Shown in pieces: positions 1 to 8,286 of a stretch of 64,000 nt of DNA (positions within the stretch are counted from its first letter, which is position 1; every line of letters begins with the position of its first letter). The translations under genes and the position numbers were made by a program. Source of the stretch: Halomonas zincidurans B6 (GTDB taxonomy: Bacteria > Pseudomonadota > Gammaproteobacteria > Pseudomonadales > Halomonadaceae); contig NZ_JNCK01000001.1 in assembly GCF_000731955.1 (NCBI RefSeq), forward strand, positions 2,294,001 to 2,358,000, given 5' to 3'. Below the pieces are notes generated by a model, which saw only the letters and a program-made list of their open reading frames with translations, ran no database searches and had not been told where the DNA came from.

Positions 1-259
1 GGCGGGTTTTATCGATACAGCGCACCTGGTCCAGCAGAATGCGGGCTCGCTTGCCCTGAAAGGTCAGTTCGGGCCGACAACCCAGTGGCTGGCCCTTGCT
101 GGTGATGGGCGCCACGATGACACGCGGCAAGGCTGCGTTCATGTCATCGGGCGAGACGACCAGCGCGGGCCGGGTCTTGCGTATCTCGCTGCCCAGGGTC
201 GGGTCCAGGTTCACCCAGAAGACATCGCCGCGCCGGATCGATGTTGGCCGTTTCACCAT
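1..259 (-). CDS. mazF: MazF/PemK-family mRNA endonuclease toxin, C-terminus beyond window
   Basis: Toxin of a type II module; MazF/PemK toxins are ribosome-independent or ribosome-linked mRNA endoribonucleases. Reading from 259 leftward gives ATG-GTG-AAA and then a typical MazF start: RRGDVFWVNLDPTLGSEIRK followed by TRPALVVSPDDMN and VIVAPITSKG, i.e. the first beta strands and the conserved RPALVVS strand. About 86 codons are visible; the family is usually 105-115 residues, so some 25 residues lie left of base 1. Its start overlaps the antitoxin stop by 7 bases (253-259), consistent with translational coupling. Family call is firm; the exact RNA target cannot be read from sequence. Confidence 0.88.
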   Translation of the reverse strand, partial: MVKRPTSIRRGDVFWVNLDPTLGSEIRKTRPALVVSPDDMNAALPRVIVAPITSKGQPLGCRPELTFQGKRARILLDQVRCIDKTR

Positions 260-489
260 TCCCAATCGTCACTGTCGGTATCGGGGGGCAATCCCTGCCA
301 GGCGTCGGTATCTCGCTGTTCCTGATAGTCGTCGAACCATCCCTGACGGGCCGGCTTTATCGGCTCTATGACGATGCGTCCGTTTTCCTGGTGCAGCTCG
401 ATCTCGCCATCGATACCGCACTCATCGAGCAGTAGCGCGGGAATCAGCACGCCGCGTGAATTGCCGATCTTGCGCAATGTCGTTCTCAT
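253..489 (-). CDS. mazE: MazE/AbrB-type antitoxin
   Basis: A 78-residue antitoxin. The N-terminal half (residues 1-45) is an AbrB/MazE swapped-hairpin DNA-binding fold: MRTTLRKIGNSRGVLIPALL carries the family signature 'KIGNSRGV.IP'. The C-terminal 30 residues are acidic and Trp-rich (ending DSDDWEW), the part that in MazE wraps the toxin and blocks its RNA site. It precedes and overlaps the toxin gene, the normal antitoxin-first order. An exact 9-bp inverted repeat lies about 20 bases upstream and probably is its operator. Confidence 0.92.
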   Translation of the reverse strand: MRTTLRKIGNSRGVLIPALLLDECGIDGEIELHQENGRIVIEPIKPARQGWFDDYQEQRDTDAWQGLPPDTDSDDWEW

Positions 490-509
490 GGTTTCTCCTG
501 GTCGAACCG

Positions 510-530
510 AGTAATAACTATGTTATTACT
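510..530. promoter_or_regulatory. Palindromic operator of the mazEF-like module
   Basis: Perfect 9-bp inverted repeat AGTAATAAC-TAT-GTTATTACT, AT-rich in a GC-rich setting, 21-41 bases before the mazE ATG (489). On the minus strand a TTGGCG box about 18 bases before TAACAT puts a possible -10 inside the dyad, so binding of the antitoxin or complex here would occlude the promoter. The dyad is seen; its use as operator is inferred from MazE autoregulation. Confidence 0.65.
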
Positions 531-564
531 TTACAGACGGTTTCGCCAACGCCATTAGCTTGAA

Positions 565-3111
565 TCACGCCTCGCCCAGCAGCCCCAGGCTGGCCATCGG
601 AGTCTGTCGGCGTACACCGCGCGACAGCAGATGACCGATTACTCCGATCAGCAGCGCCCCGCCCAGCGGCAGTACCAGCCACAGCGTGAGGTGCAGGCGC
701 GGCGCCAGGTCCAGCCAGCCGACATACACCCCGGCCGCGGCGAGCTCGGCGAGCAGCGCGCCCATCAGCCCGCTGGTCAGCCCCAGCAAGGCAAATTCGA
801 CGCCCTGAATGCGCGAGATCAGCCGGTCGCCGGCGCCGAATACCCGCAGCAGGCCGCTTTCGTGGGTGCGCAGCGAGTGACTGGCGGTGAGCGCGGCGTA
901 TAGCACGCTGATCCCGGCCAGCAGCACGAATATCAATACCAGTTCCACGGCGCGGGTGACCTGTGCCAGCAATTCGCGAACCCGTTCGAGAATGGCATCG
1001 ACGTTGAGCAGCGACACGCCGGGGTAGGCTTCGACCACGCGTCTCAGCAGGTCGCGGTTCTCGCTGGCATCGAGCTTGAAGGCGGTGATGTAGCTGTGGC
1101 CGTAGCGCTCGAGCACCCCGGGCGGGAAGATCACGAAGAAATTGGGCCGGAAGCTGTCCCAGTCGAGATCGCGCAGGCTGGTGATCTCGCCGGTGACCCG
1201 GTCACTGCCGATGGTGAAACTCAGGGTGTCGCCGAGCCCCACGCCGAGCCGTTCGGCCAGGCCGTTCTCGACCGAGATCGGCACCGGCCGTTCACTATCA
1301 CCGCCCACCGGCTCGCCGCTGTCGTCAGCGAACCACTCGCCGGCGACCACGCGGTTGCCCTCGGGGACGTCGGCCCGCCAGGTCAGGTTGAGCTCGCGTT
1401 GCAGGGCGTTGTCGCCGCGATTCTCTTCAGGCACCGCCTCGCGGGGTTGGTCGCCGTTGATCGCGGTGAGCCGGCCACGCACCATCGGATACAGTGCGGT
1501 GCGCGCATCCACCGCGCCATCGAGCAGTTGGACGAAGCCGTCGCGCTCGCCGGGCTGGATGTTGATGGCGAAGTAGTTGGGGGTGTCCGTGGGCAGTTGC
1601 GCCTGCCAGGCGCTCAGCAGATCGCCGCGTACCAGGGTGATGATCGCCATCGCCGCGAAGGTCACGGCGAAGGCCAGCAGTTGACCGAGACTCGCCTGGC
1701 GGCGCCGCGCCAGCTGGCGAGCGCCGAGCCGCAGCGCCTGGGCGAAACTGCCACTGGCGACGCTAGAACGCCCGGCCAGCCGCAGCACCAGGCCGAGCAG
1801 CAGCCCGCCCAGCCCCCACAGCAGCGCCAGCGCGATGAGCCCGCCGACCAGCAGCCCCGCAGAGAGCGCAAGATCGCCGGAATACAGCCACAGCAGCGCG
1901 CCGAACACCAGGCTGGCCACCGCCACCACCAGCCACGCCGAGGCGGGCAGCGGGTCGAGTTCGCGGCGCAGCACCTTGAGCGCGCTGACCCGCTTGAGCC
2001 GCAGCAGGGTCGGCCCGGCGAAGCCCACCAGCACCGCCAGCGCGGTGAGTATGCCCATCAATAGCGGCAGCAAGCCCGGCGGCGGCAGCTCCATTGGCAG
2101 GAACTGTGCGAGCAGCGCCAGCAAGCCCGCCTGCCCGGCCAGCCCCAGCAGCGCGCCGAGCGCCGAGGCGCTGAGCGCCAGCCACAGCAATTGCCAGGCG
2201 AACAGGCTCGACAGCTGCGACTGGGTGGCGCCGAAGCAGCGCAGCAGCGCAGCGGTATCCAGGTGGCGGTCGACATAGCGGCGGGTGGCCATCGCCACGG
2301 CGACCCCGGCGAGCAGTACCGCGGCCAGCCCCGCCAGGCTCAGGTATTTCTCGGCGCGCTCCAGTGCACTGCCCAGCTGCGGACGATCGTCGCGCACGTC
2401 CTCGACATCGACGCCCTCGCCGGCGAGACGCTCGAGCAGCGCGTCGACGCCGGCCACCGCCTCGGGCGGGCCCTTGGCCAGCAGTTCGTACTCGATGCGC
2501 GAGCCGGGACGCACCAGTCCGGTGGCATCGAGATCGGCAATGCGCATCATCAGTCGCGGGTTGAAGCTGGAAAAGCCCGCCGACTGGTCCGGTTCGCGCT
2601 CGATCAGCCCGCTGACCGTGAGCTCGGCCTGACCGACCTGCACGCTGTCGCCGACGCCCACGCCGAGCAGCTGGGCGAGGCGCGGCGCGATCCACACCGA
2701 GCCCGGCTCGGGCCCCCGGGGCAACTGGCTGATCTGGCCGTCTCCGAGGTCGACGCGGACTTCGCCGTAGAGCGGATAGGCCGCGTCGATCACCTTGAGA
2801 CTGGCCAGCTGGAAGGCCTCGCCACGGCTGATCATCGAGACCATGTCGACCTGGTCGGCGAGCGTCAGCCCGGCGTCGCGCAGCGTCTGGTAGAGCGACT
2901 CGTCGAACGGCTGGCCCTGTTCGAGCTTGATGTCGCCGCCCATCAGCTGGCCGGCCTGGCGGGTCAGGCCGCGATCCAGGCGGTCGAGAAAGAAGCCGAT
3001 CATCGTCGACGCGGCCACCGCCAGCGCCAGGGCGATGAACAGCGCCCGTACGTCGCTGGCGCGCAGGTCGCGGCGCAGCCCCTTGAGCGAGAGTCCGAGC
3101 ATGCCGTTCAT
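565..3111 (-). CDS. ybbP: ABC transporter permease, FtsX/MacB-like (YbbP-like)
   Basis: An 848-residue membrane subunit partnering the ATPase encoded just upstream. One TM segment lies near residues 20-42 (ALFIALALAVAASTMIGFFL), followed by a large periplasmic region, a central TM bundle (about 260-480, including LAAVLLAGVAVAMATRRY), a second periplasmic region and a C-terminal FtsX bundle (about 710-840). This duplicated ten-TM layout is that of E. coli YbbP. The start at 3111 (MNGMLGLSLKGLRRDLRA) overlaps the ATPase stop as ATGA; the longer upstream reading frame is antisense-like Arg-rich sequence and was not used. The cargo is unknown; the pair sits next to tesA exactly as in E. coli. Confidence 0.88.
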   Translation of the reverse strand: MNGMLGLSLKGLRRDLRASDVRALFIALALAVAASTMIGFFLDRLDRGLTRQAGQLMGGDIKLEQGQPFDESLYQTLRDAGLTLADQVDMVSMISRGEAFQLASLKVIDAAYPLYGEVRVDLGDGQISQLPRGPEPGSVWIAPRLAQLLGVGVGDSVQVGQAELTVSGLIEREPDQSAGFSSFNPRLMMRIADLDATGLVRPGSRIEYELLAKGPPEAVAGVDALLERLAGEGVDVEDVRDDRPQLGSALERAEKYLSLAGLAAVLLAGVAVAMATRRYVDRHLDTAALLRCFGATQSQLSSLFAWQLLWLALSASALGALLGLAGQAGLLALLAQFLPMELPPPGLLPLLMGILTALAVLVGFAGPTLLRLKRVSALKVLRRELDPLPASAWLVVAVASLVFGALLWLYSGDLALSAGLLVGGLIALALLWGLGGLLLGLVLRLAGRSSVASGSFAQALRLGARQLARRRQASLGQLLAFAVTFAAMAIITLVRGDLLSAWQAQLPTDTPNYFAINIQPGERDGFVQLLDGAVDARTALYPMVRGRLTAINGDQPREAVPEENRGDNALQRELNLTWRADVPEGNRVVAGEWFADDSGEPVGGDSERPVPISVENGLAERLGVGLGDTLSFTIGSDRVTGEITSLRDLDWDSFRPNFFVIFPPGVLERYGHSYITAFKLDASENRDLLRRVVEAYPGVSLLNVDAILERVRELLAQVTRAVELVLIFVLLAGISVLYAALTASHSLRTHESGLLRVFGAGDRLISRIQGVEFALLGLTSGLMGALLAELAAAGVYVGWLDLAPRLHLTLWLVLPLGGALLIGVIGHLLSRGVRRQTPMASLGLLGEA

Positions 3112-3836
3112 GCCTCGACCTCGTCGCGATCCAGCGCCACCAGCCGCCCCGCGTCGAGACGCAGGCAGCGCCCGCAGCGCCGCGCCAGGTGATGATCGTG
3201 GGTGACCAGCACCAGCGTGGTGCCGGCCTCGCGGTTGAGCGTGAACAGCAGGTCGATGACGGTCCGCCCGGTCTCGCGATCGAGATTGCCGGTGGGTTCG
3301 TCGGCGAACACCAGCTCGGGCCGGGTGACGAAGGCCCGCGCCACAGCGACGCGCTGCTGCTCGCCGCCGGACAGCTGCTTGGGCAGATGGTCGAGACGCT
3401 CGCCGAGCCCGACCCGTTGTAGCCATTCACGCCCGCGCGCGGCGGGATCGCCATCGGATGCGAGTTCCAGCGGCAGCAGCACGTTTTCCAGCGCGGTCAG
3501 CGTCGGCAGCAGCTGGAAATTCTGGAACACGAAGCCGACCCGCCCGGCACGCAGCCGCGCCCGACCGTCCTCGTCGAGCGCCGGCAGCGACTCGCCGAAC
3601 AGCTCGAGACTCCCCGCGCTGGGCACGTCGAGCCCGGCCAGCAGGCCCAGCAGGGTCGACTTGCCGGAGCCCGAGCTGCCCAGGATCGCCACGCTCTCGC
3701 CGGCCGTCACGCCGATGTCGAGCCGGTCGAGGATGGTCAACCGGCGCTCGCCGCTGTCGACATGCTTGCTGAGCCCCCGGGCCTGTAGAATGGGTACCGA
3801 GGACACCGATGATTCACGCGCTTGGGAGTTGGACAT
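3108..3836 (-). CDS. ybbA: ABC transporter ATP-binding protein, LolD/YbbA-like
   Basis: A 242-residue ATPase with Walker A (LGSSGSGKSTLLGLLAG, about residue 55), Q-loop region (VGFVFQNFQLLPTLTALENV), signature LSGGEQQRVAVARAF, Walker B LVFADEPTGNLD and switch His (LVTHDHH). The LolD/MacB class powers FtsX-type permeases. The start MSNSQARESS at 3836 is preferred over the longer reading frame because that extension is the antisense of the tesA signal peptide. Its ATG and the tesA ATG share the CATG at 3834-3837, so the two messages diverge with overlapping 5' ends. Confidence 0.92.
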   Translation of the reverse strand: MSNSQARESSVSSVPILQARGLSKHVDSGERRLTILDRLDIGVTAGESVAILGSSGSGKSTLLGLLAGLDVPSAGSLELFGESLPALDEDGRARLRAGRVGFVFQNFQLLPTLTALENVLLPLELASDGDPAARGREWLQRVGLGERLDHLPKQLSGGEQQRVAVARAFVTRPELVFADEPTGNLDRETGRTVIDLLFTLNREAGTTLVLVTHDHHLARRCGRCLRLDAGRLVALDRDEVEA

Positions 3837-4557
3837 GATGCAGACGTTCCCTGTGGTTGGGCAATCTATAGTTGGGCGAGGCTTGGTTGGGCGATGGTCC
3901 GACCACAATGGTAAACGTACCTGGCTGGCGGCGCTGTTGTTATGGCTGCTGTTGGCGGCCTGGGCCGGGCCGGCCATGGCGGCGCCCAAGCTGCTGGTGA
4001 TGGGCGACAGCCTGAGCGCGGCCTACGGCATCGAGCGCGAGTCGGGCTGGGTGCAGCTGCTCGACGAGCGGCTCGCCGACGAAATCGAGGTGATCAACGC
4101 CAGCATCAGCGGCGAAACCACCTCGGGCGGCGCCACGCGACTGCCCGAACTTCTGCGACAGTATCGGCCCGACATCGTTCTGCTCGAGCTCGGCGGCAAC
4201 GACGGCCTGCGCGGCCTGCCGCCGCCGCAAATGCGCGCCAACCTGGCGGACATGATCGAGACCAGCCAGCAGGCCGGCGCCGAAGTGCTGCTGCTGGGCA
4301 TTCGCATTCCGCCCAACTACGGGCAAGCCTACGCCGATGCCTTCAGTCGGGTCTACCGCACCCTCGCCGAGCGCTACGACGTGCCGCTGGTGCCGTTCAT
4401 CCTAAAGGGCATCGCGCTCGACGACTCGCTGATGCAGGACGACGGCATCCACCCCACCGCCGAGGCGCAGCCCCTGGTCCTCGACAACATCTGGCCGGCG
4501 CTGGAGAAGCTGCTGCCCGAGCAGGCCATCGCCGAGGCCACATTGCCTAAAGACTAA
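3835..4557 (+). CDS. tesA: Periplasmic acyl-CoA thioesterase I / GDSL esterase (TesA)
   Basis: A 240-residue SGNH hydrolase that cleaves acyl-thioesters and esters in the periplasm. Signal peptide with hydrophobic core LAALLLWLLLAAWAGPAMA, predicted cleavage after about residue 49. Block I VMGDSLSAAYG holds the nucleophile Ser59; block III is GGNDGLRG; the C-terminal DGIHPTAEAQ supplies Asp and His. E. coli TesA is 208 residues, so the N-terminal leader is long; the two ATGs at 3835 and 3838 are the only good starts, with GGGAG 8-12 bases upstream. Divergent from ybbA-ybbP, a conserved gammaproteobacterial arrangement. Confidence 0.93.
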   Translation: MMQTFPVVGQSIVGRGLVGRWSDHNGKRTWLAALLLWLLLAAWAGPAMAAPKLLVMGDSLSAAYGIERESGWVQLLDERLADEIEVINASISGETTSGGATRLPELLRQYRPDIVLLELGGNDGLRGLPPPQMRANLADMIETSQQAGAEVLLLGIRIPPNYGQAYADAFSRVYRTLAERYDVPLVPFILKGIALDDSLMQDDGIHPTAEAQPLVLDNIWPALEKLLPEQAIAEATLPKD

Positions 4558-4598
4558 AAAAAGACCAAGATAAGACCACTCAACTGGAGAAGCGAGCC

Positions 4599-4862
4599 AT
4601 GCGTGTCGAAACCATCAGCTACCTGAAGAAAAACGCCGCCACTCTGGATGTGCAAGAACCACTGGTGATCACCCAGAAGGGCAAGCCGACCTATGTGGTC
4701 GAATCCTACGCCGCCCATGAGCGCCGGGAGCAAGCCATTGCCCTGCTCAAGCTGCTGAGTCTGGGCGAAAAGAGCCGCGCGGAAGGCAAGACCATGAGCG
4801 CCGAGGAATTCATGGCGAAGCTGGAAGCTCGCCACGAAGCCGACAGAGGCGAGTCGATGTGA
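4599..4862 (+). CDS. Phd/YefM-family antitoxin
   Basis: An 87-residue antitoxin. The N-terminus MRVETISYLKKNAATLDV, then EPLVITQKGKPTYVVESY, is the Phd/YefM DNA-binding fold (beta strand, 'P..IT..G.P..V' strand pair). The charged C-terminal helix (about 55-87) would bind and neutralise the toxin. Stop and toxin GTG overlap as GTGA at 4859-4862, so the pair is translationally coupled. An AT-rich 40-base leader separates it from tesA; I see no convincing palindrome there. Confidence 0.85.
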   Translation: MRVETISYLKKNAATLDVQEPLVITQKGKPTYVVESYAAHERREQAIALLKLLSLGEKSRAEGKTMSAEEFMAKLEARHEADRGESM

Positions 4863-5206
4863 ACTCGCCTGTCGAGATCACCTTCGAGCAAACCGCAGAT
4901 GCGACGCTCGAGGCCTGTGAGCACTTTCTGATCGACAAGCTGGAGATGCCGATCGATCAGGCCCAGGCGCTTTCCCTGCGATTGCTCTCAAGCACGTTGG
5001 AGCGGCTGTCGCAAAGACCCGGCACCTATCGTATCTGTCGCATCGCCCTGGAAATGGGCGTCGACCATTATCGCGAGCTGCTGGTCGACGACTATCGGGT
5101 CATCTATCGCTTCTGGCCCGAGGAAAACCAGGTCTCCATCTACCTCTTTGCCCACCAGCGCCAGGACTTCAAGCAGTTGCTGTTCGAGTATCAATTGCTG
5201 CGTTAA
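4859..5206 (+). CDS. RelE/ParE-superfamily toxin
   Basis: A 115-residue basic toxin of the RelE/ParE fold. The diagnostic C-terminal part is HYRELLVDDYRVIYRF, then VSIYLFAHQRQDFKQLL, the ParE-type 'YR..Y.....V.I....H.R.D' strand set. RelE-like members cut mRNA in the ribosome and ParE-like members poison gyrase; sequence alone does not decide which. The GTG start overlaps the antitoxin stop. Its TAA (5204-5206) and the stop of the convergent EamA gene (5203-5205) share the palindrome TTAA, so the genes abut tail to tail without a terminator. Confidence 0.83.
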   Translation: MNSPVEITFEQTADATLEACEHFLIDKLEMPIDQAQALSLRLLSSTLERLSQRPGTYRICRIALEMGVDHYRELLVDDYRVIYRFWPEENQVSIYLFAHQRQDFKQLLFEYQLLR

Positions 5207-6093
5207 GGCTCTGAAACCGGCAGCGGGGCCTTCTGCAACTGCTGCAGACCCAGCCCGGCGAGGATCAGCACCAGGCCGATCAGCGTCGAGGCCAGGATCG
5301 GCTCGCCGACGATGAAGTGCAGCAGCAGCAACGACACCGGCGGCGAGAGGAAGATCAGGTTGGAGACCTTGGCGGTGCGCGAGACCTGATGCACCGCCAT
5401 CTGCCACAGCACGAAGGCGAAGCCCATCTCGAACAGCCCGACGTAGACGCCCGCGCCGAGGCTCGCCCAGCCGTGCCAGTTGAACCCCGGGCCGAAGGCG
5501 ACGATGGCGGTCAGCACCGGCAGGCCGACGCTGAAGTTCTGCCATTGAGCCACCAGCGGCTGGCGATGATCGCGGGTGTTGAGCAGCCAGTAGAGCGCCC
5601 ACAGCAGCGTCGAGAGCAGCGCCATCGCCACCCCCAGCGGGTCGGCGAAGGCCACGTCGAGCACCTGCCCGCGGGTGGCGATGGTCCACACCCCGGCGTA
5701 GGCGATCAGCCCCGCGAGCACATCGAAACGGGTCAGTCGCTGGCCGAGAATCGGCACGGCGAGGAACGCCATCGCCAGCGCCCAGGTGTAATTGAGCGCC
5801 ATTGCCTCCTGCCCGGGCAGCCGGTCGTAGGCAGCAAACAGCGTCAGGTAATACGCCACCGGGTTCATCAGCCCGGCCCATAAAGCCGTCCGCCAGCCAT
5901 GGCGCAGGGCGCTGGCCAGTTGCCCGCGGCGCACCACCAGCACGCCGATCAGCAACCACGAAACCAGCGCGGCAAGCCACATCAGCTCGGCCGGCGTCAT
6001 GCCGGCCAGCGCCAGCTTGAAGGCGGTGGCCACCGTCGACCACAGCCCCACCGCCCCGACGCCGCAAAGCATCGCCCGTTGATCGCGCGTCAT
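5203..6093 (-). CDS. EamA/DMT-family transporter
   Basis: A 296-residue inner-membrane protein with ten predicted TM segments in two repeated halves (each an EamA domain, about 8-138 and 150-285). Typical motifs are GVGAVGLWSTVATAFKLAL in TM1, the Pro-containing LNYTWALAMAFLAVPILGQRL at the end of the first repeat and LSPPVSLLLLHFIVGEP in the second. EamA proteins export amino acids, purines or other small metabolites; no substrate can be inferred here. The start at 6093 has GGGGGAACGAG upstream. Monocistronic, between convergent and divergent neighbours. Confidence 0.87.
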   Translation of the reverse strand: MTRDQRAMLCGVGAVGLWSTVATAFKLALAGMTPAELMWLAALVSWLLIGVLVVRRGQLASALRHGWRTALWAGLMNPVAYYLTLFAAYDRLPGQEAMALNYTWALAMAFLAVPILGQRLTRFDVLAGLIAYAGVWTIATRGQVLDVAFADPLGVAMALLSTLLWALYWLLNTRDHRQPLVAQWQNFSVGLPVLTAIVAFGPGFNWHGWASLGAGVYVGLFEMGFAFVLWQMAVHQVSRTAKVSNLIFLSPPVSLLLLHFIVGEPILASTLIGLVLILAGLGLQQLQKAPLPVSEP

Positions 6094-6204
6094 CTCGTTC
6101 CCCCGCTTCCACGCCTGGCGCGGCTTCCATTAGGATGAGGCGAACAGCCTAGCCGGGCCGCCGAGCGCTGGCGAGTCCGGGGCGCCGCCCACAAGGAACC
6201 GTTC

Positions 6205-7197
6205 ATGCCGAGTCAATTGCCGACAGCCGTCGAAAGCGCCTTCGTCACCGCCTACCGTCTCGATGGCCGCGGGGGCGGCGTAGAGCTCGATAACGAGGCC
6301 CTGCACCGCGCCTGGGACAGCGACAATGCCCCGCTGTGGCTGCACCTGGATTTCCGCCACGACGACGTCACCGACTACCTGGGGTCGCTGGCCGGGCTCG
6401 AGGAGGCGGTAATCGAGGCGCTGCTCGAAGCGGATACCCGGCCCCGGGTCGCGCGCTTCGGGCGTGGCGTGGTGACCACCCTGCGCGGTATCAACTTCAA
6501 CCCGGGCGCGGCCCCCGACGACCTGATCTCGCTGCGCGTGTGGATGACCCCCAAGCGGCTGATCACCCTGCGTCGACGCACCCTGCATGCGGTCAACGTG
6601 GTCCGCGAGCGCATCGATGCCGGCGAAGGCGCGCTGTCGGTTCCCGACCTGGTCGCCTGGCTGGCCGAGACGCTGGTCGACCAGGTCGGTGATGTCACCC
6701 ATCAGCTCGAGGAGCGCATGGCCGAGCTCGAGGACGCCCAGCTCGCCGCCCGCGGCAACCTCAACGCCGACGAGCTGACCCGCATCCGCCGGCCGCTGAT
6801 CACCCTGCGGCGTTTCATGGGCCCGCAGCGCGACTGCCTGTCGCAGCTCGCCCAGGGCCCGCTGTGGCTGGACGACGAAAGCAAGGTGTCGATTCGCGAG
6901 AGCGCCAATCAGCTGTCGCGCTACGTCGAGGACTTCAACGCCATGCAGGAGCGCGCGCTGATTCTTCAGGAGCAGCTGTGGAGCGAACACAACGAACAGC
7001 TCAATCAGCGCATGTACATGCTGGCCATCGTCACCACGGTATTTCTGCCGCTGAGCTTTCTGACCGGGCTGCTGGGCGTCAACGTCGGCGGCATTCCCGG
7101 CGCCGACAGCCCGCTCGGTTTCACGGTGTTCGTCGTCATCACCGTGGCGATAGGCATCGCCGTGATGGCGCTGCTCAAGCGCAAGCATTGGTGGTGA
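6205..7197 (+). CDS. zntB: CorA-family zinc transporter ZntB
   Basis: A 330-residue CorA-superfamily protein. A large cytoplasmic N-terminal domain (1-265) with long helices ends in two C-terminal TM helices. The loop motif is GVNVGGIPG, which distinguishes ZntB from Mg-type CorA (GMN). The protein ends in basic KRKHWW on the cytoplasmic side. ZntB moves zinc across the inner membrane; E. coli ZntB was first called an efflux protein and later work supports proton-coupled uptake, so direction is left open. AAGGAACC precedes the ATG. Confidence 0.9.
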   Translation: MPSQLPTAVESAFVTAYRLDGRGGGVELDNEALHRAWDSDNAPLWLHLDFRHDDVTDYLGSLAGLEEAVIEALLEADTRPRVARFGRGVVTTLRGINFNPGAAPDDLISLRVWMTPKRLITLRRRTLHAVNVVRERIDAGEGALSVPDLVAWLAETLVDQVGDVTHQLEERMAELEDAQLAARGNLNADELTRIRRPLITLRRFMGPQRDCLSQLAQGPLWLDDESKVSIRESANQLSRYVEDFNAMQERALILQEQLWSEHNEQLNQRMYMLAIVTTVFLPLSFLTGLLGVNVGGIPGADSPLGFTVFVVITVAIGIAVMALLKRKHWW

Positions 7198-7236
7198 ATT
7201 GCAGTGACGAGCTACGGGCAGCGAGCTGCGGGTTTC

Positions 7237-7259
7237 GTGGGAGCGAATTTATTCGCGAT
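7237..7259. repeat. REP-like palindromic repeat, single copy
   Basis: GTGGGA followed by the palindromic core GCGAATTTATTCGC and then GAT. It lies between zntB and the convergent SelW-like gene and touches that gene's stop codon. The same unit recurs at 8608-8630 and, diverged, at 11551-11574 and 23051-23073. An unpaired REP between convergent genes may act in termination or mRNA 3'-end protection. Confidence 0.75.
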
Positions 7260-7528
7260 TATCGATCGACATGCCCCAGATCGCGCTGCGGGTCGAGCCG
7301 ATCGCGCACGCGGCGCTTGAGCTCCTTGATGTCGGGAAAGCCACCGTCGCGCTTGCGCTCCCAGAGCGTCTCGTCGTCGTAGCTGATTTCGAAATGCCCG
7401 CCGTGGCTGGGTATCAGCGCGACACTCTCGAGCTCTTCGCCGAACGTGGACAGCAACTCCTGGGCGTACCAGCCGGCACGCAGGAGCCATTGGCATTGCG
7501 TGCAATACTGAATGCGAACCGAGGCCAT
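7259..7528 (-). CDS. SelT/SelW/SelH-family (Rdx) thioredoxin-like protein
   Basis: An 89-residue protein with the redox motif CTQCQW at residues 9-12 near the first strand, as in Rdx/SelW proteins, where the second Cys is often selenocysteine. Here both positions are ordinary Cys. The rest (LIPSHGGHFEISYDDETLW, GGFPDIKELKRRVRD) matches the family's second half. Bacterial members have no settled role beyond a presumed thiol oxidoreductase function. An AGGAG sits 7 bases before the ATG. Confidence 0.88.
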   Translation of the reverse strand: MASVRIQYCTQCQWLLRAGWYAQELLSTFGEELESVALIPSHGGHFEISYDDETLWERKRDGGFPDIKELKRRVRDRLDPQRDLGHVDR

Positions 7529-7688
7529 CGCGGATCTCCTTTACATCGCCTTGCAGGTCGCCGATGACCCGATGATAACAACTCGGCCGGTACGCTCAAC
7601 GCGTTGAAATCCCTGTCCGCTCTGGCCATGATGCTAATTCTGTAGCAGCGTACGCGCGGCACGCCAACGTCACAGGACAGCAAAGCGC

Positions 7689-8150
7689 ATGAAAAGACCC
7701 GCCATGATCGACGCCCGGTTGCTGGAACGCATCGTCGATGCCTCGGCCGACGGTATCGTGGTCGCCGAACAGGAAGGCGACGAGACCATTCTGATCTACG
7801 TCAACCAGGGCTTCGAGCGCCTGACCGGCTATAGCGCCGACGAGATCCTCTACCGCGACTGCCGCTTTCTGCAGAACGACGACCGCGATCAACCCGCCCT
7901 GCCGCGCATCCGCCAGGCGCTCAGCGAGCATCGCCCGTGCCGCGAGGTGTTGCGCAACTATCGCAAGGACGGCACGCTGTTCTACAACGAGCTGTCGATT
8001 ACCCCGCTGTTCGACGAGCAGGACCAGTTGACCTACTTCATCGGCGTGCAGAAAGACGTCACGCAACTCGCCGAGGCCCTGGCCGAACTCGAGGCGCTCA
8101 GGCTGAAACAACAGGAGTTGCAAGAACGGACGAAACACGGCCACGAGTGA
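7689..8150 (+). CDS. Short LOV-domain blue-light photoreceptor
   Basis: A 153-residue protein that is essentially one LOV domain (about 15-130) with short flanking helices and no effector domain. The photoactive Cys58 lies in YRDCRFLQNDDRDQ. Other flavin contacts are present: Gln of FLQ, Arg in NDDRDQ, Asn of NYRKDG, Asn of YNELSI and Gln of GVQKDV. The layout, with a C-terminal coiled helix (LAEALAELEALRLKQQELQ), is that of the Pseudomonas putida short LOV proteins (PpSB1-LOV type), FMN-binding dimers that form a Cys-flavin adduct in blue light. An alternative start is ATG 7704 (MIDARLLERI), closer to the P. putida N-terminus; 7689 has the better upstream AGGA. Confidence 0.9.
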   Translation: MKRPAMIDARLLERIVDASADGIVVAEQEGDETILIYVNQGFERLTGYSADEILYRDCRFLQNDDRDQPALPRIRQALSEHRPCREVLRNYRKDGTLFYNELSITPLFDEQDQLTYFIGVQKDVTQLAEALAELEALRLKQQELQERTKHGHE

Positions 8151-8286
8151 GGCCGCCCCACATACGACGACGCGCCTGGATTTTATTGGCCTCAGCCTCT
8201 TGTACAGAGCGCCGGGTGGCGTTATATAGCGACCAAGGCATCATCGGGATGCCCGGAAGCTACCCGCGTCAGGGAGGTAGGTGGTC

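Noticed and set aside
3112..3426. 105-codon N-terminal extension of the YbbP-like permease
   Set aside because: Arg-rich out-of-frame reading of the ATPase gene; the ATGA overlap start fits the family.
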